From Desmodus rotundus (Eukaryota > Chordata > Mammalia > Chiroptera > Phyllostomidae): 64,000 nt of DNA. This document shows, piece after piece, positions 27,915-41,697 of this stretch. The stretch's first letter is position 1, and each line of letters begins with the position of its first letter. Below the pieces are notes generated by a model that was given only the letters and a program-made list of their open reading frames with translations, was not told where the DNA came from and did no database searches. The translations under genes and the position numbers were made by a program. Location of the stretch: NCBI RefSeq assembly GCF_022682495.2, contig NC_071397.1, positions 3,997,082-4,061,081 of the forward strand. The letters are read 5' to 3'.

Positions 27915-28435
27915 TACTTATCAATAATAACATTAAATGTAAATGGATGAAATACTCCAATCAAAAGACATAGGGTAGCTGAATGGATAAACAACAACAA
28001 CAACAACAAAACAGGACCTGCACATATGCTGTCTGCAAAAGACCCAGCTCAGAACAAAAGGTCTACACAGACTGAAAATGAAGGGATGGAAAAAAATATT
28101 CCAAGCAAACAGACATGAAAAAAAAAGCTGGAGTAGTAATACTTATTTCAGACAACATAGATTTCAAAACAAAGACCATAAAAAGAGACACTTCATAACT
28201 TCATTTAAAAAAAAAGGACACTTTGTAACACGTAAGGGAATAATCCATCAAGAAGACATAACCCTTGTAAATATATGTGCATTCAATATAGGAGCACCCA
28301 AGTATATAAGGAAAATCTTGGAGGACTTCAAGAAAGATACCTACAGCAAGGGATACACTCTTAGTAAGGGATTTTAACACCCCATGGTCAACAATGGATG
28401 GATCTTCCAAGCAAAGAATCAACAAGGATACTGTG
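27915..28435 (+). pseudogene. L1 ORF2 endonuclease remnant
   Basis: The opening TLNVNG and the downstream order of the APE-like endonuclease domain are recognisable, but with many stops and frameshifts and an (AAC)n expansion at 27993-28010. The catalytic QET motif reads QKT (about 28035-28045), so the metal-binding Glu is lost. Everything beyond the middle of the endonuclease domain, including reverse transcriptase, is absent. Confidence 0.75.
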
Positions 28436-28534
28436 GCAGTGAATCACTCAGTATCATTGGTGGCGGCACTGACCATACTGCTTTGTCAATGCCTGGTGTT
28501 TGTATCACCTGCTCAAGAGAACAACATAAAGCAT

Positions 28535-28745
28535 CATGACATAGGCTCTGGAACTGTTTGCCTGAGTTCAAATCCCAGCCCCTCTTTGTCCTACGGGAAC
28601 AATCTTGGGCAAATGACTTAATCCCTCTGAACCCACCTCACAGAGTTGTGAGGATTAAGTGAATTAGAACATGTACAGCTGTCGGCATACATTAAATGCT
28701 CAATAAATGCATACATTAAATGCTCAATAAATGTTGGCTTAGGGG
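28535..28745 (+). mobile_element. MIR element with a 24-bp tandem duplication
   Basis: Sense MIR: GCTCTGGAACTGTTTGCCTG, then TTCAAATCCCAGCCCC, then GGGCAAATGACTTAATCC, then TTGTGAGGATTAAGTGAATT. Near its 3' end a 24-bp block is exactly duplicated (28686-28709 and 28710-28733). Confidence 0.85.
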
Positions 28746-29106
28746 CCAGGCTGTCTTGTTCACTACTGTGTCCCCATCCCCCAGCGTAACACCTGACATG
28801 GTAGGCATGTCCAGTCTTGAGTTACTAAGAGAATGACTATCATCTTCTAATCACTGCAAATCATCTTGTCCTCTGCTTCCTGTTTTTACAATCAACAATC
28901 TTTAGAAGCAAAGATTATCTAAAGAAAGAAACCAAATATGTTCAGATTATCTGCCCTAAGAAATGTTGCTGTGTGCGTATTCCCCATTAAGAACAGACAA
29001 GTGTTAGGAGAATTAGATTCCGATTCTCCTGACTACATTTTGCTGTGCCATTCAAATTGGATACAAAACAATTGAATGAATTGGAATAAGAATCAAAAGA
29101 TCATTG

Positions 29107-29311
29107 GCCCTGGCTGGTGTGGCTTGGTGGATTGAGCACCAGCCTGCGAACCAAAAGGTCTCTGGTTCAATTCCCCACCAGGGCACATGCCTGGGCTTCA
29201 GGCCAGCTTGTGCAAAAGGCAACCAATCGATGTTTCTCTCTAACACTGATGTTTCTCTTGCTCTTTCTCTGTCCTTTCCCCTCTCTTAAAAAATAAATAA
29301 AATCTTAAAAA
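29107..29311 (+). mobile_element. Ves SINE
   Basis: Head GCCCTGGCTGGTGTGGCTTG, B box GGTTCAATTCCCC, middle GTGCAAAAGGCAACCAATCG, CT-rich segment and A-rich end AAAAAATAAATAAAATC. No clear target duplication could be picked out by eye. Confidence 0.92.
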
Positions 29312-30594
29312 TCCACAACCTTTAAAAAAAACATTATTGAAGGTGGTGATGGCCATGACCCAGGTGAGTGCTACTGTATCCCCATCCATCTGCCACTTTA
29401 AAATGAAAATAGTGAGGAAAAAGAAAGAGATTTGGGAGCCAGTACGGCATCTTGTGCCCTCAACCAGCTGTTCCACAAATACCTATTGTGCCACTTCGCT
29501 GTGTCAGGCCCTGGGGACGTGGGACAAAGAGTCCGGCCCTTGGAGCTGACATTCCATTGGCGGGGAGGCTTGTAAACAATGACTCTCGCCAGTTTCCTGG
29601 CACCCCTGGAACAGGACCTGTGAGCGCCTGTTGCTGGTGGCCATTTCTGGGCCAGGTGGCCAGGTGTAGCCGTGCTCCACCTCCCTGGAACTCACCTGGC
29701 AGGCGGCGGGATTTTTTTAGCAGGAGTCCTAGGCTTGGGTGTCCTCCAGGATGTTACCTTGACCTGATCAGCTGGCTCCTCCTGCTGGGCTGCCAACAGA
29801 GCCCTGTGTTTCCGGCTGTGAGGCGGAGTCATCACCCACCACCATTGCACAAAGGCACATTTCCCCGCGGCCGTTGCTCAGGCATGACAGAGCTGACGGC
29901 CTGGGCTCTGCCCAGTGACAGGCAGCGACTGTCAGATGACGTCCGCTGACAGAGTGCTCGTGGTGGGAGTGCCTCCATTTGGAGCCTATTCTGCCCGCAG
30001 CCAGCCTGGCCCTGCTCTCCGGTGCGGGAACAGTTGCCCTGGCCACCCCAAGCCTCTCCCAGCCTCCCAGGGAGCTGGGCGCCCACCCCAGGTGTTCCCG
30101 TAACTTGCACCAAGCTTCCTGGCGTCAAAAGCGCTCACCATGTTACTTTTTCTAATCGTCATTATTCTTTCACGACACAAATAATGCTGGTTTATTGTTG
30201 ACAAAATGTAAATGTAGCTAGGTAGCATCCATTATCCCGCTACCCGAAAACAATAGCTGTTGACAGTTTGGTGTGACGCCTAGAAAACTTCCTATATTTG
30301 GAAAAACACACAACTTATATAAAAATGAATGTACATCGTTCAGTTAACTATGCCAGTAAGTGGTACTGAAACTAGCAAACTACCTTCCTCCTTCAGCCAC
30401 AGCTACTTCCAGACAAGTCAAAGACTTACATGGAGACGGGCTTTTGCAAGATGTCACAACTCCCAGAAACCGTAGGGAAGAGGCTAAGAAATACCTCTGC
30501 CCACAGATTGCGGGCTTTTGACATGGGAAGCAGTCCGGCAGGATTTAGTAAGGGTGCGGGCTGCCCGGGCCTCGTGATCCAGGGTTCTACTTCT

Positions 30595-30785
30595 AGGTAA
30601 TTATTCAAGAGAAACTTTCCCATTCGGGCTCAAGGGGATGAACACAGGAACTTCCCACTCAGCATTACTGGCAATAGAAAAAAAACCTGAAACAAACCCC
30701 GAAGTCCATCAATAGGAAAATAAACCGTAGCACATTCACGGGACAGAACGTTGTGCAGCAGTGAGAAAACATGAACCGGAATGAC
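30595..30785 (+). mobile_element. L1 3'-end-like fragment
   Basis: Contains GAAGTCCATCAATAGGAAAA and TGCAGCAGTGAGAAAACATG in the order typical of old L1 3' sequence. No coding frame. Confidence 0.55.
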
Positions 30786-30794
30786 TTAGCCTAA

Positions 30795-30920
30795 CCCCAG
30801 ATTCTGTCTGTGCCCCGGGGACAGGTGGCAACGTCTGTTGACATTTCTGGTTGTCACGGGGGGGGGGGGTGGAGGGGCGGGGAGTGAGGTACTGGCATCT
30901 AGTGGGTAGAGTAATTGGGC
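30795..30920 (-). mobile_element. MER5-like hAT fragment with a poly-G run
   Basis: GTGGCAACGTCTGTTGACAT, then GTTGTCACGGGG, then ACTGGCATCTAGTGGGTAGA is the reverse complement of the MER5A consensus. It contains a G homopolymer at about 30857-30869. Confidence 0.68.
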
Positions 30921-32130
30921 CCGAACTGCAACTGGCGCCGAGGCCAAGAACCTCTGCACTGGACTGAATCAACACGGGCAGATCTCGCTGAGTCTGGAGT
31001 GAAGAGGAAGTTGCGGAATGACGCCGTCTGATAATTTGACAGACGCAGACACGCAGCACAGGTAAGAAGCACGTTTGGGAACAGCGCACAGCAGCTCTCC
31101 TTGTCCGGACCAGCCCGTCCAGGCTTTTCTTCTCTCACTTCCCCCGTCATTCTGGAAACATCTCCCTACTGATGATAATACGGTGTTGAGCATATGCCCC
31201 TTGTCTGTGTTCCGTGGACTGAATTGGTAGCTCTGGAGTCGTCAGGGTAAACGAGGTGCACATGTCATCGTTTCGATAACGCGGTTCTGAAACCGGGGGC
31301 CCATTTTCACGCCCACCTGCAGGGGGCAGTGTGCTGTTTCCTTTTTTGCTCTGCACCCTCACTGGATATGAGCTGGAGGACCGGGACTGTGACATTTGTC
31401 CATGCCTCCTCAACGTCTTGACAATACATTGCTAAGTAGGTACAGAGGACAGAGAAATAAGACACGCATGCCCTCAAGAAACGTCCAGTTTCATTTTGTT
31501 TGAAAGGTAACCGGCGAGTCAGGTCTAACAGCGGGCTGTACCCCAAGTCCTGCAGGAGTCAGAGGAGGGGAGGGCCCTTGGGTAGGAGTGGCCTGGCAGA
31601 GCCAGGTGTTGAGGCCTGAGGGACCTCCCATCCTGGGCAAACAGAGGAATGGCATCCAGACCGGCTACAGGATGAGTAAGGCAGGTTTGTGAGATGGCTG
31701 CACAGAGGATGTCTGTGCAGAGGCCATGGAGGGTCTGACGGGAGGGAAACACAGGGCCCGATAGGGACGAGCCCTATCCAACAGGCCACGGAGTTTAACT
31801 TCATCCTGGAGGCAACCGGTTGCTGATGCACGGGGAGTGTTGGGAGGAAAGACTGCTCTAACCAGGAAGAGCCATCCCAGCAGGGCTGCCTGTCACAGCT
31901 GAGCTGTACTGCTTGCAAGCTGCCCAGCTGGTGCACCCTCCCCAGGTGACGAAAGCAGATGTCCCCGGGGTGAGGCAGACAGCCCCAGGGAGTGTGAGGT
32001 TGGAGTGGAGAAGCAGTCCCCAGGCCCAGAGGATGAGCTGGTGGTTCGTACCCCAGTAATCCCTACTCATCCCTGGTGCCACACCTTTGCGTGGCTGACA
32101 GGTGAGCTGGAGCCCCTTTGCTGTGGCTCT

Positions 32131-32367
32131 TTTTTTTAAAAAAAGATTTTATTTACTTATTTTTAGAGTGAGGGGAAGAAAAGGAGAAAGGGAGGGAGAG
32201 AAATACCGATAAGCGAAAGATACATCGATTGGTTGCCTCTCTCATACCTGCCCCCAACCCAGAGCCTGGCCAGAAACCCCCGCATGGGTCCTGAACCAGG
32301 AATCAAACCACCGGCCACTTGTGGTTGGCAGGACGACAGCCAACCCACTGAGCCATGCCAATCAGGG
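32131..32367 (-). mobile_element. Ves SINE with target-site duplication
   Basis: Minus-strand Ves element: poly-T/A end at 32131-32147 on +, tRNA-like head ending at 32367. The 15-bp CCTTTGCTGTGGCTC (32115-32129) recurs as CCTTTGTTGTGGCTC at 32369-32383, a target duplication with one mismatch. Confidence 0.9.
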
Positions 32368-32689
32368 CCCTTTGTTGTGGCTCCTGAGAGCTGATTTTCT
32401 TCTCAACTCTATGTTCAGTGACATCAGGTTGGTGATAGCTTGAACTTGGCCATGGTGGGAGTTTTTATACCACAGAAACTGACAAACACTGTGCATCAGG
32501 GCTCCCCACCCCCCATGGCCAATCCACCGCCCCGCCGGCAAGTAAGGGAGATGCGGTGATGAGACTTGGAGAAGGGCAAGAAGGTAGCTTCTTGTTTACG
32601 GAGGTCAGATGAAACCTTTAGGAAAATGAGTTTGGCCAAATAATGGAGGCACCGTCAGAAGTAAATTCGGGTTCCTAAAAGACAAAGGC

Positions 32690-32935
32690 TGGTCCTTCAC
32701 AGGCGCTCTGCAGGCAGACTGCCTGGGCCCGAATCCTGGCTTTGCCACGTGCCTGCTGTGTGACCTTGGGCAAGTCACTTTACCTCTCTGTGCCTCATGT
32801 TTGCCATCTGCAAAATGGAGCATATTACTAACCCATCTCATAGGGCTCTTAAGAGGATTTAATGAGTTACATGTACATAAAGCTCTGAGGACGATTTTGG
32901 GCAAGTAATTAGCACTCTGTCAATATTTGTTAGGT
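32690..32935 (+). mobile_element. MIR element
   Basis: Well preserved MIR core: CTGTGTGACCTTGGGCAAGT, then CTTTACCTCTCTGTGCCTCA, then TCTGCAAAATGG, then the 3' part GGATTTAATGAGTTACATGT. Confidence 0.88.
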
Positions 32936-32939
32936 ACAT

Positions 32940-33035
32940 AAAATAGAAAACTGAAGTTCCTAGAGAGGCAGTGCCTTACTTAAGGTCACACAGCAAATTC
33001 GAGGCAGAGCTGGAATCAGAGCCCAAGCCTCCATT
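32940..33035 (-). mobile_element. MIR fragment
   Basis: Reverse-complement MIR core: AACTGAAGTTCCTAGAGAGG, then CTTAAGGTCACACAGCAAAT. It lies back to back with the preceding sense MIR. Confidence 0.7.
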
Positions 33036-33654
33036 GTGGCAAGTCGTCCTACTCGTCTTGTCTGGATTTCTTTGACCTTGACACGAGTTGGGGGCTCCTG
33101 AGGATGGTCCATGTGTCCTGGTGTTGAATGTTTACATGGAAGGGGCGGAGCAGGCAGGCCCAGCGACCTCTGCCCTGGAAGGGCAGGTTGTTGAAGTGGC
33201 CTCCTGGATACACAGCCTCCCCTGCCTGGTGCAGGGCGCACAGGAGCCCGGGCAGGGCAGCGACCCTGTTCCTGCTGTTTGGCGGGTCACTGGGGCTGGG
33301 ACTGGTCCAGGCACAAAGGTGAGTTTGGCCGACCTGTGCGAGGTAATGACAGTGTCTTCCATTTGTAAAGCCCCCACCACACACCTGCCTTCAGTCTGTC
33401 ACTGCACGTTGGGTTTGGGTTTCCACAACGGACACGGTAGATAAAACCCCTACCCTTGAGTAAATCCTAGTAGAGAATAGAGAGATGATGAACATGTAAA
33501 CTGAGAGATACACAAGGGCTTGAAAGAAAATGAAGCCGGGTAGGACACGTGGGGCATGGCTTGGGATGGAGCTGGGGGGACTCTCAGAGGAGGTGACACA
33601 AGCAGTCCTGAGGGATGGGGGCAGGGAGCACCATACACAATGCTGGCAGTGGCC

Positions 33655-33790
33655 TTGTCAGGCACAGTCCCATTAAATCATTTACTGTCGAGGACGCTCA
33701 GAGACATGCAGTCCACCTGCTCAAGGTCACACAGCTGTGAGTGCTGGCTGGAGAATCAAGCCCAGCTCTGCCTCCCCGTCCTTGGCTACC
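33655..33790 (-). mobile_element. MIR fragment
   Basis: CTGCTCAAGGTCACACAGCT with flanking GAGAATCAAGCCCAGCTCTG is reverse-complement MIR. Confidence 0.65.
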
Positions 33791-35334
33791 CTCCACCGGC
33801 CCACAGGAACTCAAGTTCACTCAAAGAACGGGGGCGTCACAAAGCCCGGGTGTGTGTGGTGGGGGCCAGCGGAATCATGGGGCGGGGGGTGTGTACAGGA
33901 GTACTGGGGCGAGCAGGTCTGGAGTTCACTCTGGGGCACACCTTTAAAGACCGGAAGGAAGAGCAGCAATCCCAGAGGGCAGAGGGTCTGTCTGGCTTAT
34001 CTAGAACCTCGGTGGGACAGTGAGGGCCATGGGCAGGGAACAGCCAGCTTTGGAATGGAGTTTGGAACAAATTCTTGGTGACAGAAGTAGTTTCCAAATT
34101 TGGACTGTGCCCTGGTTCTTTCTCAAAGACCTTTGCCACCACGCACAGGTCTGGCCCGGTGCCAGCAGCACATGGCGAGCCACGCAAGCGCACCACTCCT
34201 AGGCCTCGCCTCCGCGAGCAAGGGAAGAGCAGAGAAAAGCCAAAAGCCTTCCAGAGCAGATTGCGCCCAGCTAAGTAGAGACCACATGTTCCCGACATTC
34301 CATGGGACATGTTTCAAAGCAAATTCCCTACTATTGCTCCTCAATCCCACCATCTGGGCCTTCAAACCACATCCCTCACTGCCTCTTAGTCCCACAAGGC
34401 TCACAAAAATCTTTGGTTCGTCCGCTCACTGAGTGTTTACTGAGCACTGACTGTGGGCCAGCATGGTGCCGGGGCTCAGCGGTGACCAAGAAGCCGTCCT
34501 TGCCCTCCCCTCGTCATTCTTCCAGTGTTGGGGACGGCCATCTGGCAGAGGGCAATACTACACACGGCAGAGCTGGGCTTGATTCTCCAGCCCAGGGATC
34601 AGTGGAGCCCAGGCCTTGCTGGAGTGTCCCACCAGACCGCCCGGGGCCACAGCTTCATAGGATCGGGCCAAGGGCCGTCCTGCAGGCTGGGTGAAGGGAC
34701 GTGGGTCCTGGGGTGCAGTGGGGTGTGGGGTGGGGTGAGGACCAGGGAGGTGTACGGTGTCAAGGGGGCTAGCCTACCTTCTGGGGCCCAACAAGGCAGG
34801 CTGGTAGGGGCCACACTGGCAGAACGGCCCCTACCTCTGTCCTCCACCAGGGGGTGCTAACGCTGAGGGCAGGGGGAGAGGACCAGGTCAAAGCAAGGGG
34901 CTGAGCGGCGGCAGCGGAGAGAAAAGCTCATACAGTTGAGGGGCCTGGTGAGAAGGAGCCTGACATTTTGTTCTTGGGATGGATATTCTGCTCAGACCCT
35001 GAGCCCTAGAAGGGAAGAGGTACTGGGGAGGGGTGGCCCAGTAAGGCAGAGCCAGCCAGCTGCCCCCAGCTGTTCTGAGCTGGGTCTCCGTAGGGACTGA
35101 CCAGAGACTGCTGGGGATGGGGGGCAGGGGGGTTGAGGGAGGCTGGAGGGGGCGTCAGATGTGGGAACAGAGTGGAAAAGTTTGGAAGGCAAACACTTGC
35201 TCCTCCCCCAGAGATCCGCAGGGCTCCCAGCTTTGCCCATTCAGGGGTGGCTGAAAAGTCACCTCCTCAGACAGACCTTCTCTGACACACAGCGGGGCTG
35301 GCGAGGCAAAGCTGGACAGCACTGGGGAAGAAGT

Positions 35335-35465
35335 GCCTAGCAAGCCGCTTCCACGTGCCAGGCAAGGATTAGACACGTGTCATCCTGTTTGCCTTCAGGA
35401 CGGCCCGTTTTACTGATGAGGAACCTGAGGCTTAGAGAGGCGAGCTAGCTGAAGCTACAGAGCAG
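35335..35465 (-). mobile_element. MIR fragment
   Basis: TTTTACTGATGAGGAACCTG followed by AGGCTTAGAGAGGCGAGCTA, with the upstream CACGTGCCAGGCAAGGA, matches reverse-complement MIR. Confidence 0.6.
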
Positions 35466-36569
35466 CCGCCACGCGCAAGGCTTTCTCCTGCATCCCCCTA
35501 CCTCCTTGAAATCTTGATTGTTTCGTGGAGTTTTGAAATGCGCGGAGGAGCGTGGGAGTCTCTGAGTTGGGGCCAGAGCTCTGGGGCTCCTTTGCTGTTT
35601 CATTCCCGTGGGGCCCCAGGAATGTCTTGGTTTCTCTGTACACGTCCTGAGACCGATTGTGGAGGGGATTTGAGTTGCTGGCCCTGATGTTGGGGACAGA
35701 GGAGGCTATAGTGTTGGAGGAGCTGCCACATCCCTGACGAAAGATGGAGTCTGAGTGGTCAGGCTGGGGATGGGGCAGCCAGCCTCATAATCATGCAGCG
35801 CTTTTGCTTCAGGTTTAAGAAGGCAGTTATCAGTCCCCAAACCACGTCCCTGGCCTCCGGAGGCTCAGCCTCACCAGGAAGACAACACTACAGTGACAGC
35901 CACTTCTCGGCCACTTCCCGGGTGTCGGACAGTCTAGCTGGTGGCCAAATGTGCAGGTCTGGAGCAGGTCTGAAGACCACGTGGTCACGTGTGACTTTAG
36001 CAAACCGCACACCAGGCCTGGTGTGGCGCGGAGCTGGCCTGGCGCAGCTCGGTCTGGGTTTGCTCCCGTCACACGCAGACAAGGCTGTCTGTGACCCTGA
36101 CAGACCGAGACGGAGACAGGGCCACTCCCTAATCAAGTCTGAACACAGACGGAACATGAATTTGTCTAAACCACAAAAATGACCAAATATCCCCCATCCA
36201 GCTAATCTGAGTGAAGCCTGCTTCTTCCCTCCATGTCAGTTGTCCCTGCTTCTAGGTGAGACTTATTAAAATACCTATGAGAGAATCATCTCCTTTTCCT
36301 AAGAGCATCTAACCCAGAGCAAAGTCCTTCTTCCTTGAATCCTCCACCAGTCACCGAACACCAGCCCAAACCCTACAGCGAGTCCTTTCAAACGCCTCCT
36401 CATCGAGACGCCCCACTGTCCCCATGGTGCAGGTCCCTATTGCAGCAACGAGTCATAAACCCAGCTTGCTCACCCACAGGTGCGTTTCTGGTGACCTTTG
36501 GCTAGAGGCATCGACGGTCCATACCTCACTGGGTTGCTGTCATACTGCACTTAGGATGACACATCCCCA

Positions 36570-36720
36570 GGACTCTTTAAACATACTTGTCATGCTGTAA
36601 TATCATTTCCATTTTACAAAGGGGACACTGAAACTCAGAAAGGGCAAGGAACTTTGCCCAGGTCACACAGCTGGTAGTACAGAGCTGGGATGGAAATTCA
36701 GGTCTCATTCCAAAGTCGGT
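36570..36720 (-). mobile_element. MIR fragment
   Basis: Contains CATTTTACAAAGGGGACACT and CTTTGCCCAGGTCACACAGC, the reverse-complement MIR core. Confidence 0.7.
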
Positions 36721-37544
36721 TTCCTGCATTAATAGGGCAGAAACCAACCCTCCATTGGCCTGGTGTCTGGCAGGGGCAGAGCAGAGGGCCGGAGCTCAAA
36801 GAGGAAAGAACCTCAGGGGCTGCGGGAGGGGAGCACCCAGGTCCTCCTCAGTGACCCTCCCCTCTTCCTGGCCTACTCGTGACTTCCCTGACTGGATCCT
36901 TCTCTCCGAGGCTGCCAGGCTGCTGAGTAAACACGGGTCCAGCAGAGGCCGAGGAGTGGGTGTCGTGTCAGCAGAGGCTGAGGCCTGAGTCACTTCCTGA
37001 CCATTGCCTAAGAGGAGTCGGGAGCCACAGCTGGAGCGGTCAGCTGTGCCCTTGCAGGGTTGCACCCACTTGGGCAATGAACACTTCCCTGGTATTCCTC
37101 ACCTTCCGGGGCTCACTTCCGCCACACGCAGGTTTTCAAGACACAACGGAGAGGCTCAAGCCCCATCCCTACCCTGGAGAACTGTGTCCTCCACCCAGCA
37201 GGAAACCTAGATCTCCTGGACTGTTGTCTCTTGACTGTGCCCAGTCCTGAACTCTGGCTTCGGGGACACTGTTCCAACTTCAGCAATAGGGCGCCTCCCA
37301 CCCCACCAAAGGTCTGAAACTGCCCTAGGCCTCCCAGGCACCTAGCCCCTTTCCTTTTCCTTCCACAGGGCTTTGGGGCCAGGTGGGGCAGGGAGGTGGG
37401 TGAGGCATATGTCAGATACTGAGGGAGACAGGCATGGTTTGAGCAGTAGACACGTCCTCCTGATGTGGGCGGGGCAGATGATTTCAAACATGGGCCATTT
37501 CCTTCGAGGATCAATGCCGCTCAACCCAGAGATGCTGCATAGCC

Positions 37545-37795
37545 TCAGGGCCAAGAGTCTGGACTCGAAAGCTGGTCTGCACTAGCTTCTTCAACCCTGC
37601 GCTGCCCCTGGCCAGCTGTGTGACTTTTAGCAAGTCGCATAACCTCTCTGTTCTTCAGGGTTCTCATCTCCAAAATGAGGACAATAGTCGCACTGACTCA
37701 TGGGCCTCTCACCAGGATTAAGGGAGTTGGGCTTGTACAACACTTAGGATAATGGCTGGCAAGTGGCAAACACTCGTGTTCATTAAATAAATATT
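37545..37795 (+). mobile_element. MIR element
   Basis: Sense MIR: GGCCAGCTGTGTGACTTTTA, then CATAACCTCTCTGTTCTTCA, then TCTCCAAAATGAGGACAATA, then the 3' end with TTCATTAAATAAATA. Confidence 0.8.
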
Positions 37796-38359
37796 TTTTC
37801 ACTCTAATGGGCTGACTCTTCCATTCATTCTCCATAGGTTTTTGATATCCTACTGTACGCCAGGTATGAATAAGACTGAATCCCTGCCTGCAATGCCTCT
37901 TGGGTATTTCTGTGGCTTCGCTGTGCCCCTCCCCCACAAGTGGTCTGCCGGACATTGTCTGATGCGAGGACTTTGTGGGAGGGGCCGTGGCGCCAGGTTT
38001 GAGGCCCAAAGCTTACTGTCGGCCACCGGCAAGTTCCTTTCCTTCTTCAAGCCACCTTCTCTCTGTTTGACAAAGTGAAGCAAGTGGTCCCCACCCCTTC
38101 TACAACCCCATCCCCAGGCCAGTGAGGGGTTAGACAAGTCAGGCTGGGCATCTGGACCTCAAGTGGCCATTCTCTGACTCCTATCTGTTCCTGGGAGGCC
38201 TCTGTGACTTAATTTGAACACCTGGTTTTCTTCGGGCTACACAAGCCGCCGGACACAGGTGGCCGAGGCCCTGGCTTGTTATTAATCTCCAGGCCACTAG
38301 GAAGCGAGCAAAATCTGTGTGTAACACTGAAAACTTAAACCTAGACTGGAGAGTTGATT

Positions 38360-38570
38360 TTTTTTTTTAAAGATTTTATTTACTTATTTAGAGAGAGGGG
38401 AAGGGAGGGAGAAAGAGAGGGAGAGAAACATCAGTGTGTGGTTGCCTTTCACATGGCCCCCCACTGGGGACCTGGCCTGCAACCCAGGCATGTGCCCTGA
38501 CTGGGAATCGAACCGGCGACCCTTTGGTTCGCAGCCCGAGCTCAATCCACTGAGCCACACCAGCCAGGGC
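38360..38570 (-). mobile_element. Ves SINE with perfect target duplication, upstream of MAPK13
   Basis: Complete minus-strand Ves element from the poly-T/A end (38360-38372) to the head complement ACCAGCCAGGGC (38559-38570). The 11-bp GAGAGTTGATT stands on both sides (38349-38359 and 38571-38581) without mismatch, so the insertion is young. It lies about 0.8 kb upstream of the MAPK13 start codon. Confidence 0.95.
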
Positions 38571-38914
38571 GAGAGTTGATTATTATAGAATTACTGTTAC
38601 TAATTTCAGGTGTAAAAATGACATTGTGGTATGTTTTGAAAATAATCCTTCTTTTTGAGATACAAAAAATATTTATGGATGAAGTGCTATGATGCCTGAT
38701 TTCGCTCCAAAGTAATGGGGGGAGAAGGGGTGTAGGTGGAATGAAAGTGACTGAGGGAGTTGATGTACGTGAGGGGCAGGGAGTTTCCCTCGAGCCTCAC
38801 TGACCATCAAAGTGTGGCCCAGAGGCCCTCTGAACTTGAGAGCTGGTTGGAAACGAAGGGTCTTGGCTCTACCCCGGACGGACTGGACCAGAAGCCGTGT
38901 TTGAATAAAATAAC

Positions 38915-39012
38915 GCTCTCAGGGGATTCGCGTTCACAGTCAAGTGGGAGACGCACTGGGCTATTCCGTCTGTTTTTGTACCTGTTTGAAACCTTCCATA
39001 ATCAAAAGGTTG
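38915..39012 (+). mobile_element. L1 3'-tail-like fragment
   Basis: CTATTCCGTCTGTTTTTGTA followed by CCTGTTTGAAACCTTCCATA and ATCAAAAGG resembles the extreme 3' end of an old L1 just before its poly(A). It abuts the MAPK13 promoter region. Confidence 0.5.
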
Positions 39013-39369
39013 TTGGGTTTTGTTTCCTTTTTCCGAAATTGTCTTCAATATCCCCGGGAGATCTTCCTGCAAGAGCCCCGGGCCGCGCAGAGCTGGGAGA
39101 CCCTGCCTGCCCTCCCGCCGCCCTACGCGGGCCCCCGAAGTCTACGGAGCCGCAGCACCCGGCCAGGAAGCGCCGCTCTGTGCAGGTCGGCGCACCTGGG
39201 CGAGCCGGCAGGTGGGACGCGTCGCGGGCCGGCCCCGCCCCCGCGCGGGGGGGAGGAGCGGGCCGGGCGGGGCGGGCGCTGCCAGGGCCGCGACGGGGCC
39301 TGGCGCTGGCAGCCCCGTGGGCCGCGGACGCAGCCGCCTCGCTGCGGCAGCCGAGATCGGGTGCGCGGG

Positions 39370-39488
39370 ATGAGCCTCACGCGGAAAAAGGGCTTCTACA
39401 AGCAGGACGTCAACAAGACCGCCTGGGAGCTGCCCAAGACCTACCTGTCCCCGACGCACGTCGGCAGCGGGGCTTATGGTTCCGTGTG
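39370..39488 (+). CDS. MAPK13: MAPK13 exon 1, coding part
   Basis: Starts at ATG 39370 with [20 protein letters not shown] and ends in the Gly-rich loop [10 protein letters not shown] plus two bases of a Cys codon. The start is chosen because the peptide aligns with the p38-delta N-terminus from its first residue. The Kozak context has G at -3. The donor is GTGAGA at 39489. Reading through the donor would give Trp and a stop. Confidence 0.97.
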
Positions 39489-41638
<2,150 letters not shown>

Positions 41639-41697
41639 GTCATCGGGCTCCTGGACGTCTTCACTCCAGCCTCCTCCCTGCGGAGCTTCCAGGACTT
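41639..41697 (+). CDS. MAPK13: MAPK13 exon 3
   Basis: 59 nt encoding VIGLLDVFTPASSLRSFQD plus two bases of Phe. It covers strand b4, just before the gatekeeper region. The acceptor is CTCCCCAG and the donor GTGAGT. SFQ replaces the NFY I recall from human. Confidence 0.95.

Larger units (their letters stand above)
24745..28435 (+). mobile_element. L1 element with intact 5' end, 3' part missing
   Basis: It starts with GAAGATGGCAGAGGAGTAAG, a typical L1 start. A long 5' UTR (to about 26920) follows, then broken ORF1 (26925-27913) and the beginning of ORF2 (from about 27915). Sequence similarity to ORF2 stops near 28435, inside the endonuclease domain, where unrelated DNA containing an MIR begins. 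L1 copies normally lose their 5' end, so this shape implies a later deletion or recombination. The element is inactive. Confidence 0.85.
20371..39249. other. MAPK14-MAPK13 intergenic region
   Basis: About 19 kb without a recognisable gene. Open frames in it belong to retroelements (27 kb) or are chance frames in GC-rich sequence (29-38 kb). Named repeats are listed separately. Stretches with nothing I can name include 21,400-22,240, 29,320-30,590, 31,000-32,110 and 33,800-35,330. Regulatory elements of either gene may lie here but cannot be identified by eye. Confidence 0.8.

Noticed and set aside
33088..34310. Cluster of overlapping 110-157-codon frames on both strands at 33-34.3 kb
   Set aside because: GC-rich sequence containing MIR fragments; frames overlap on both strands with no splice consensus pattern or known peptide.
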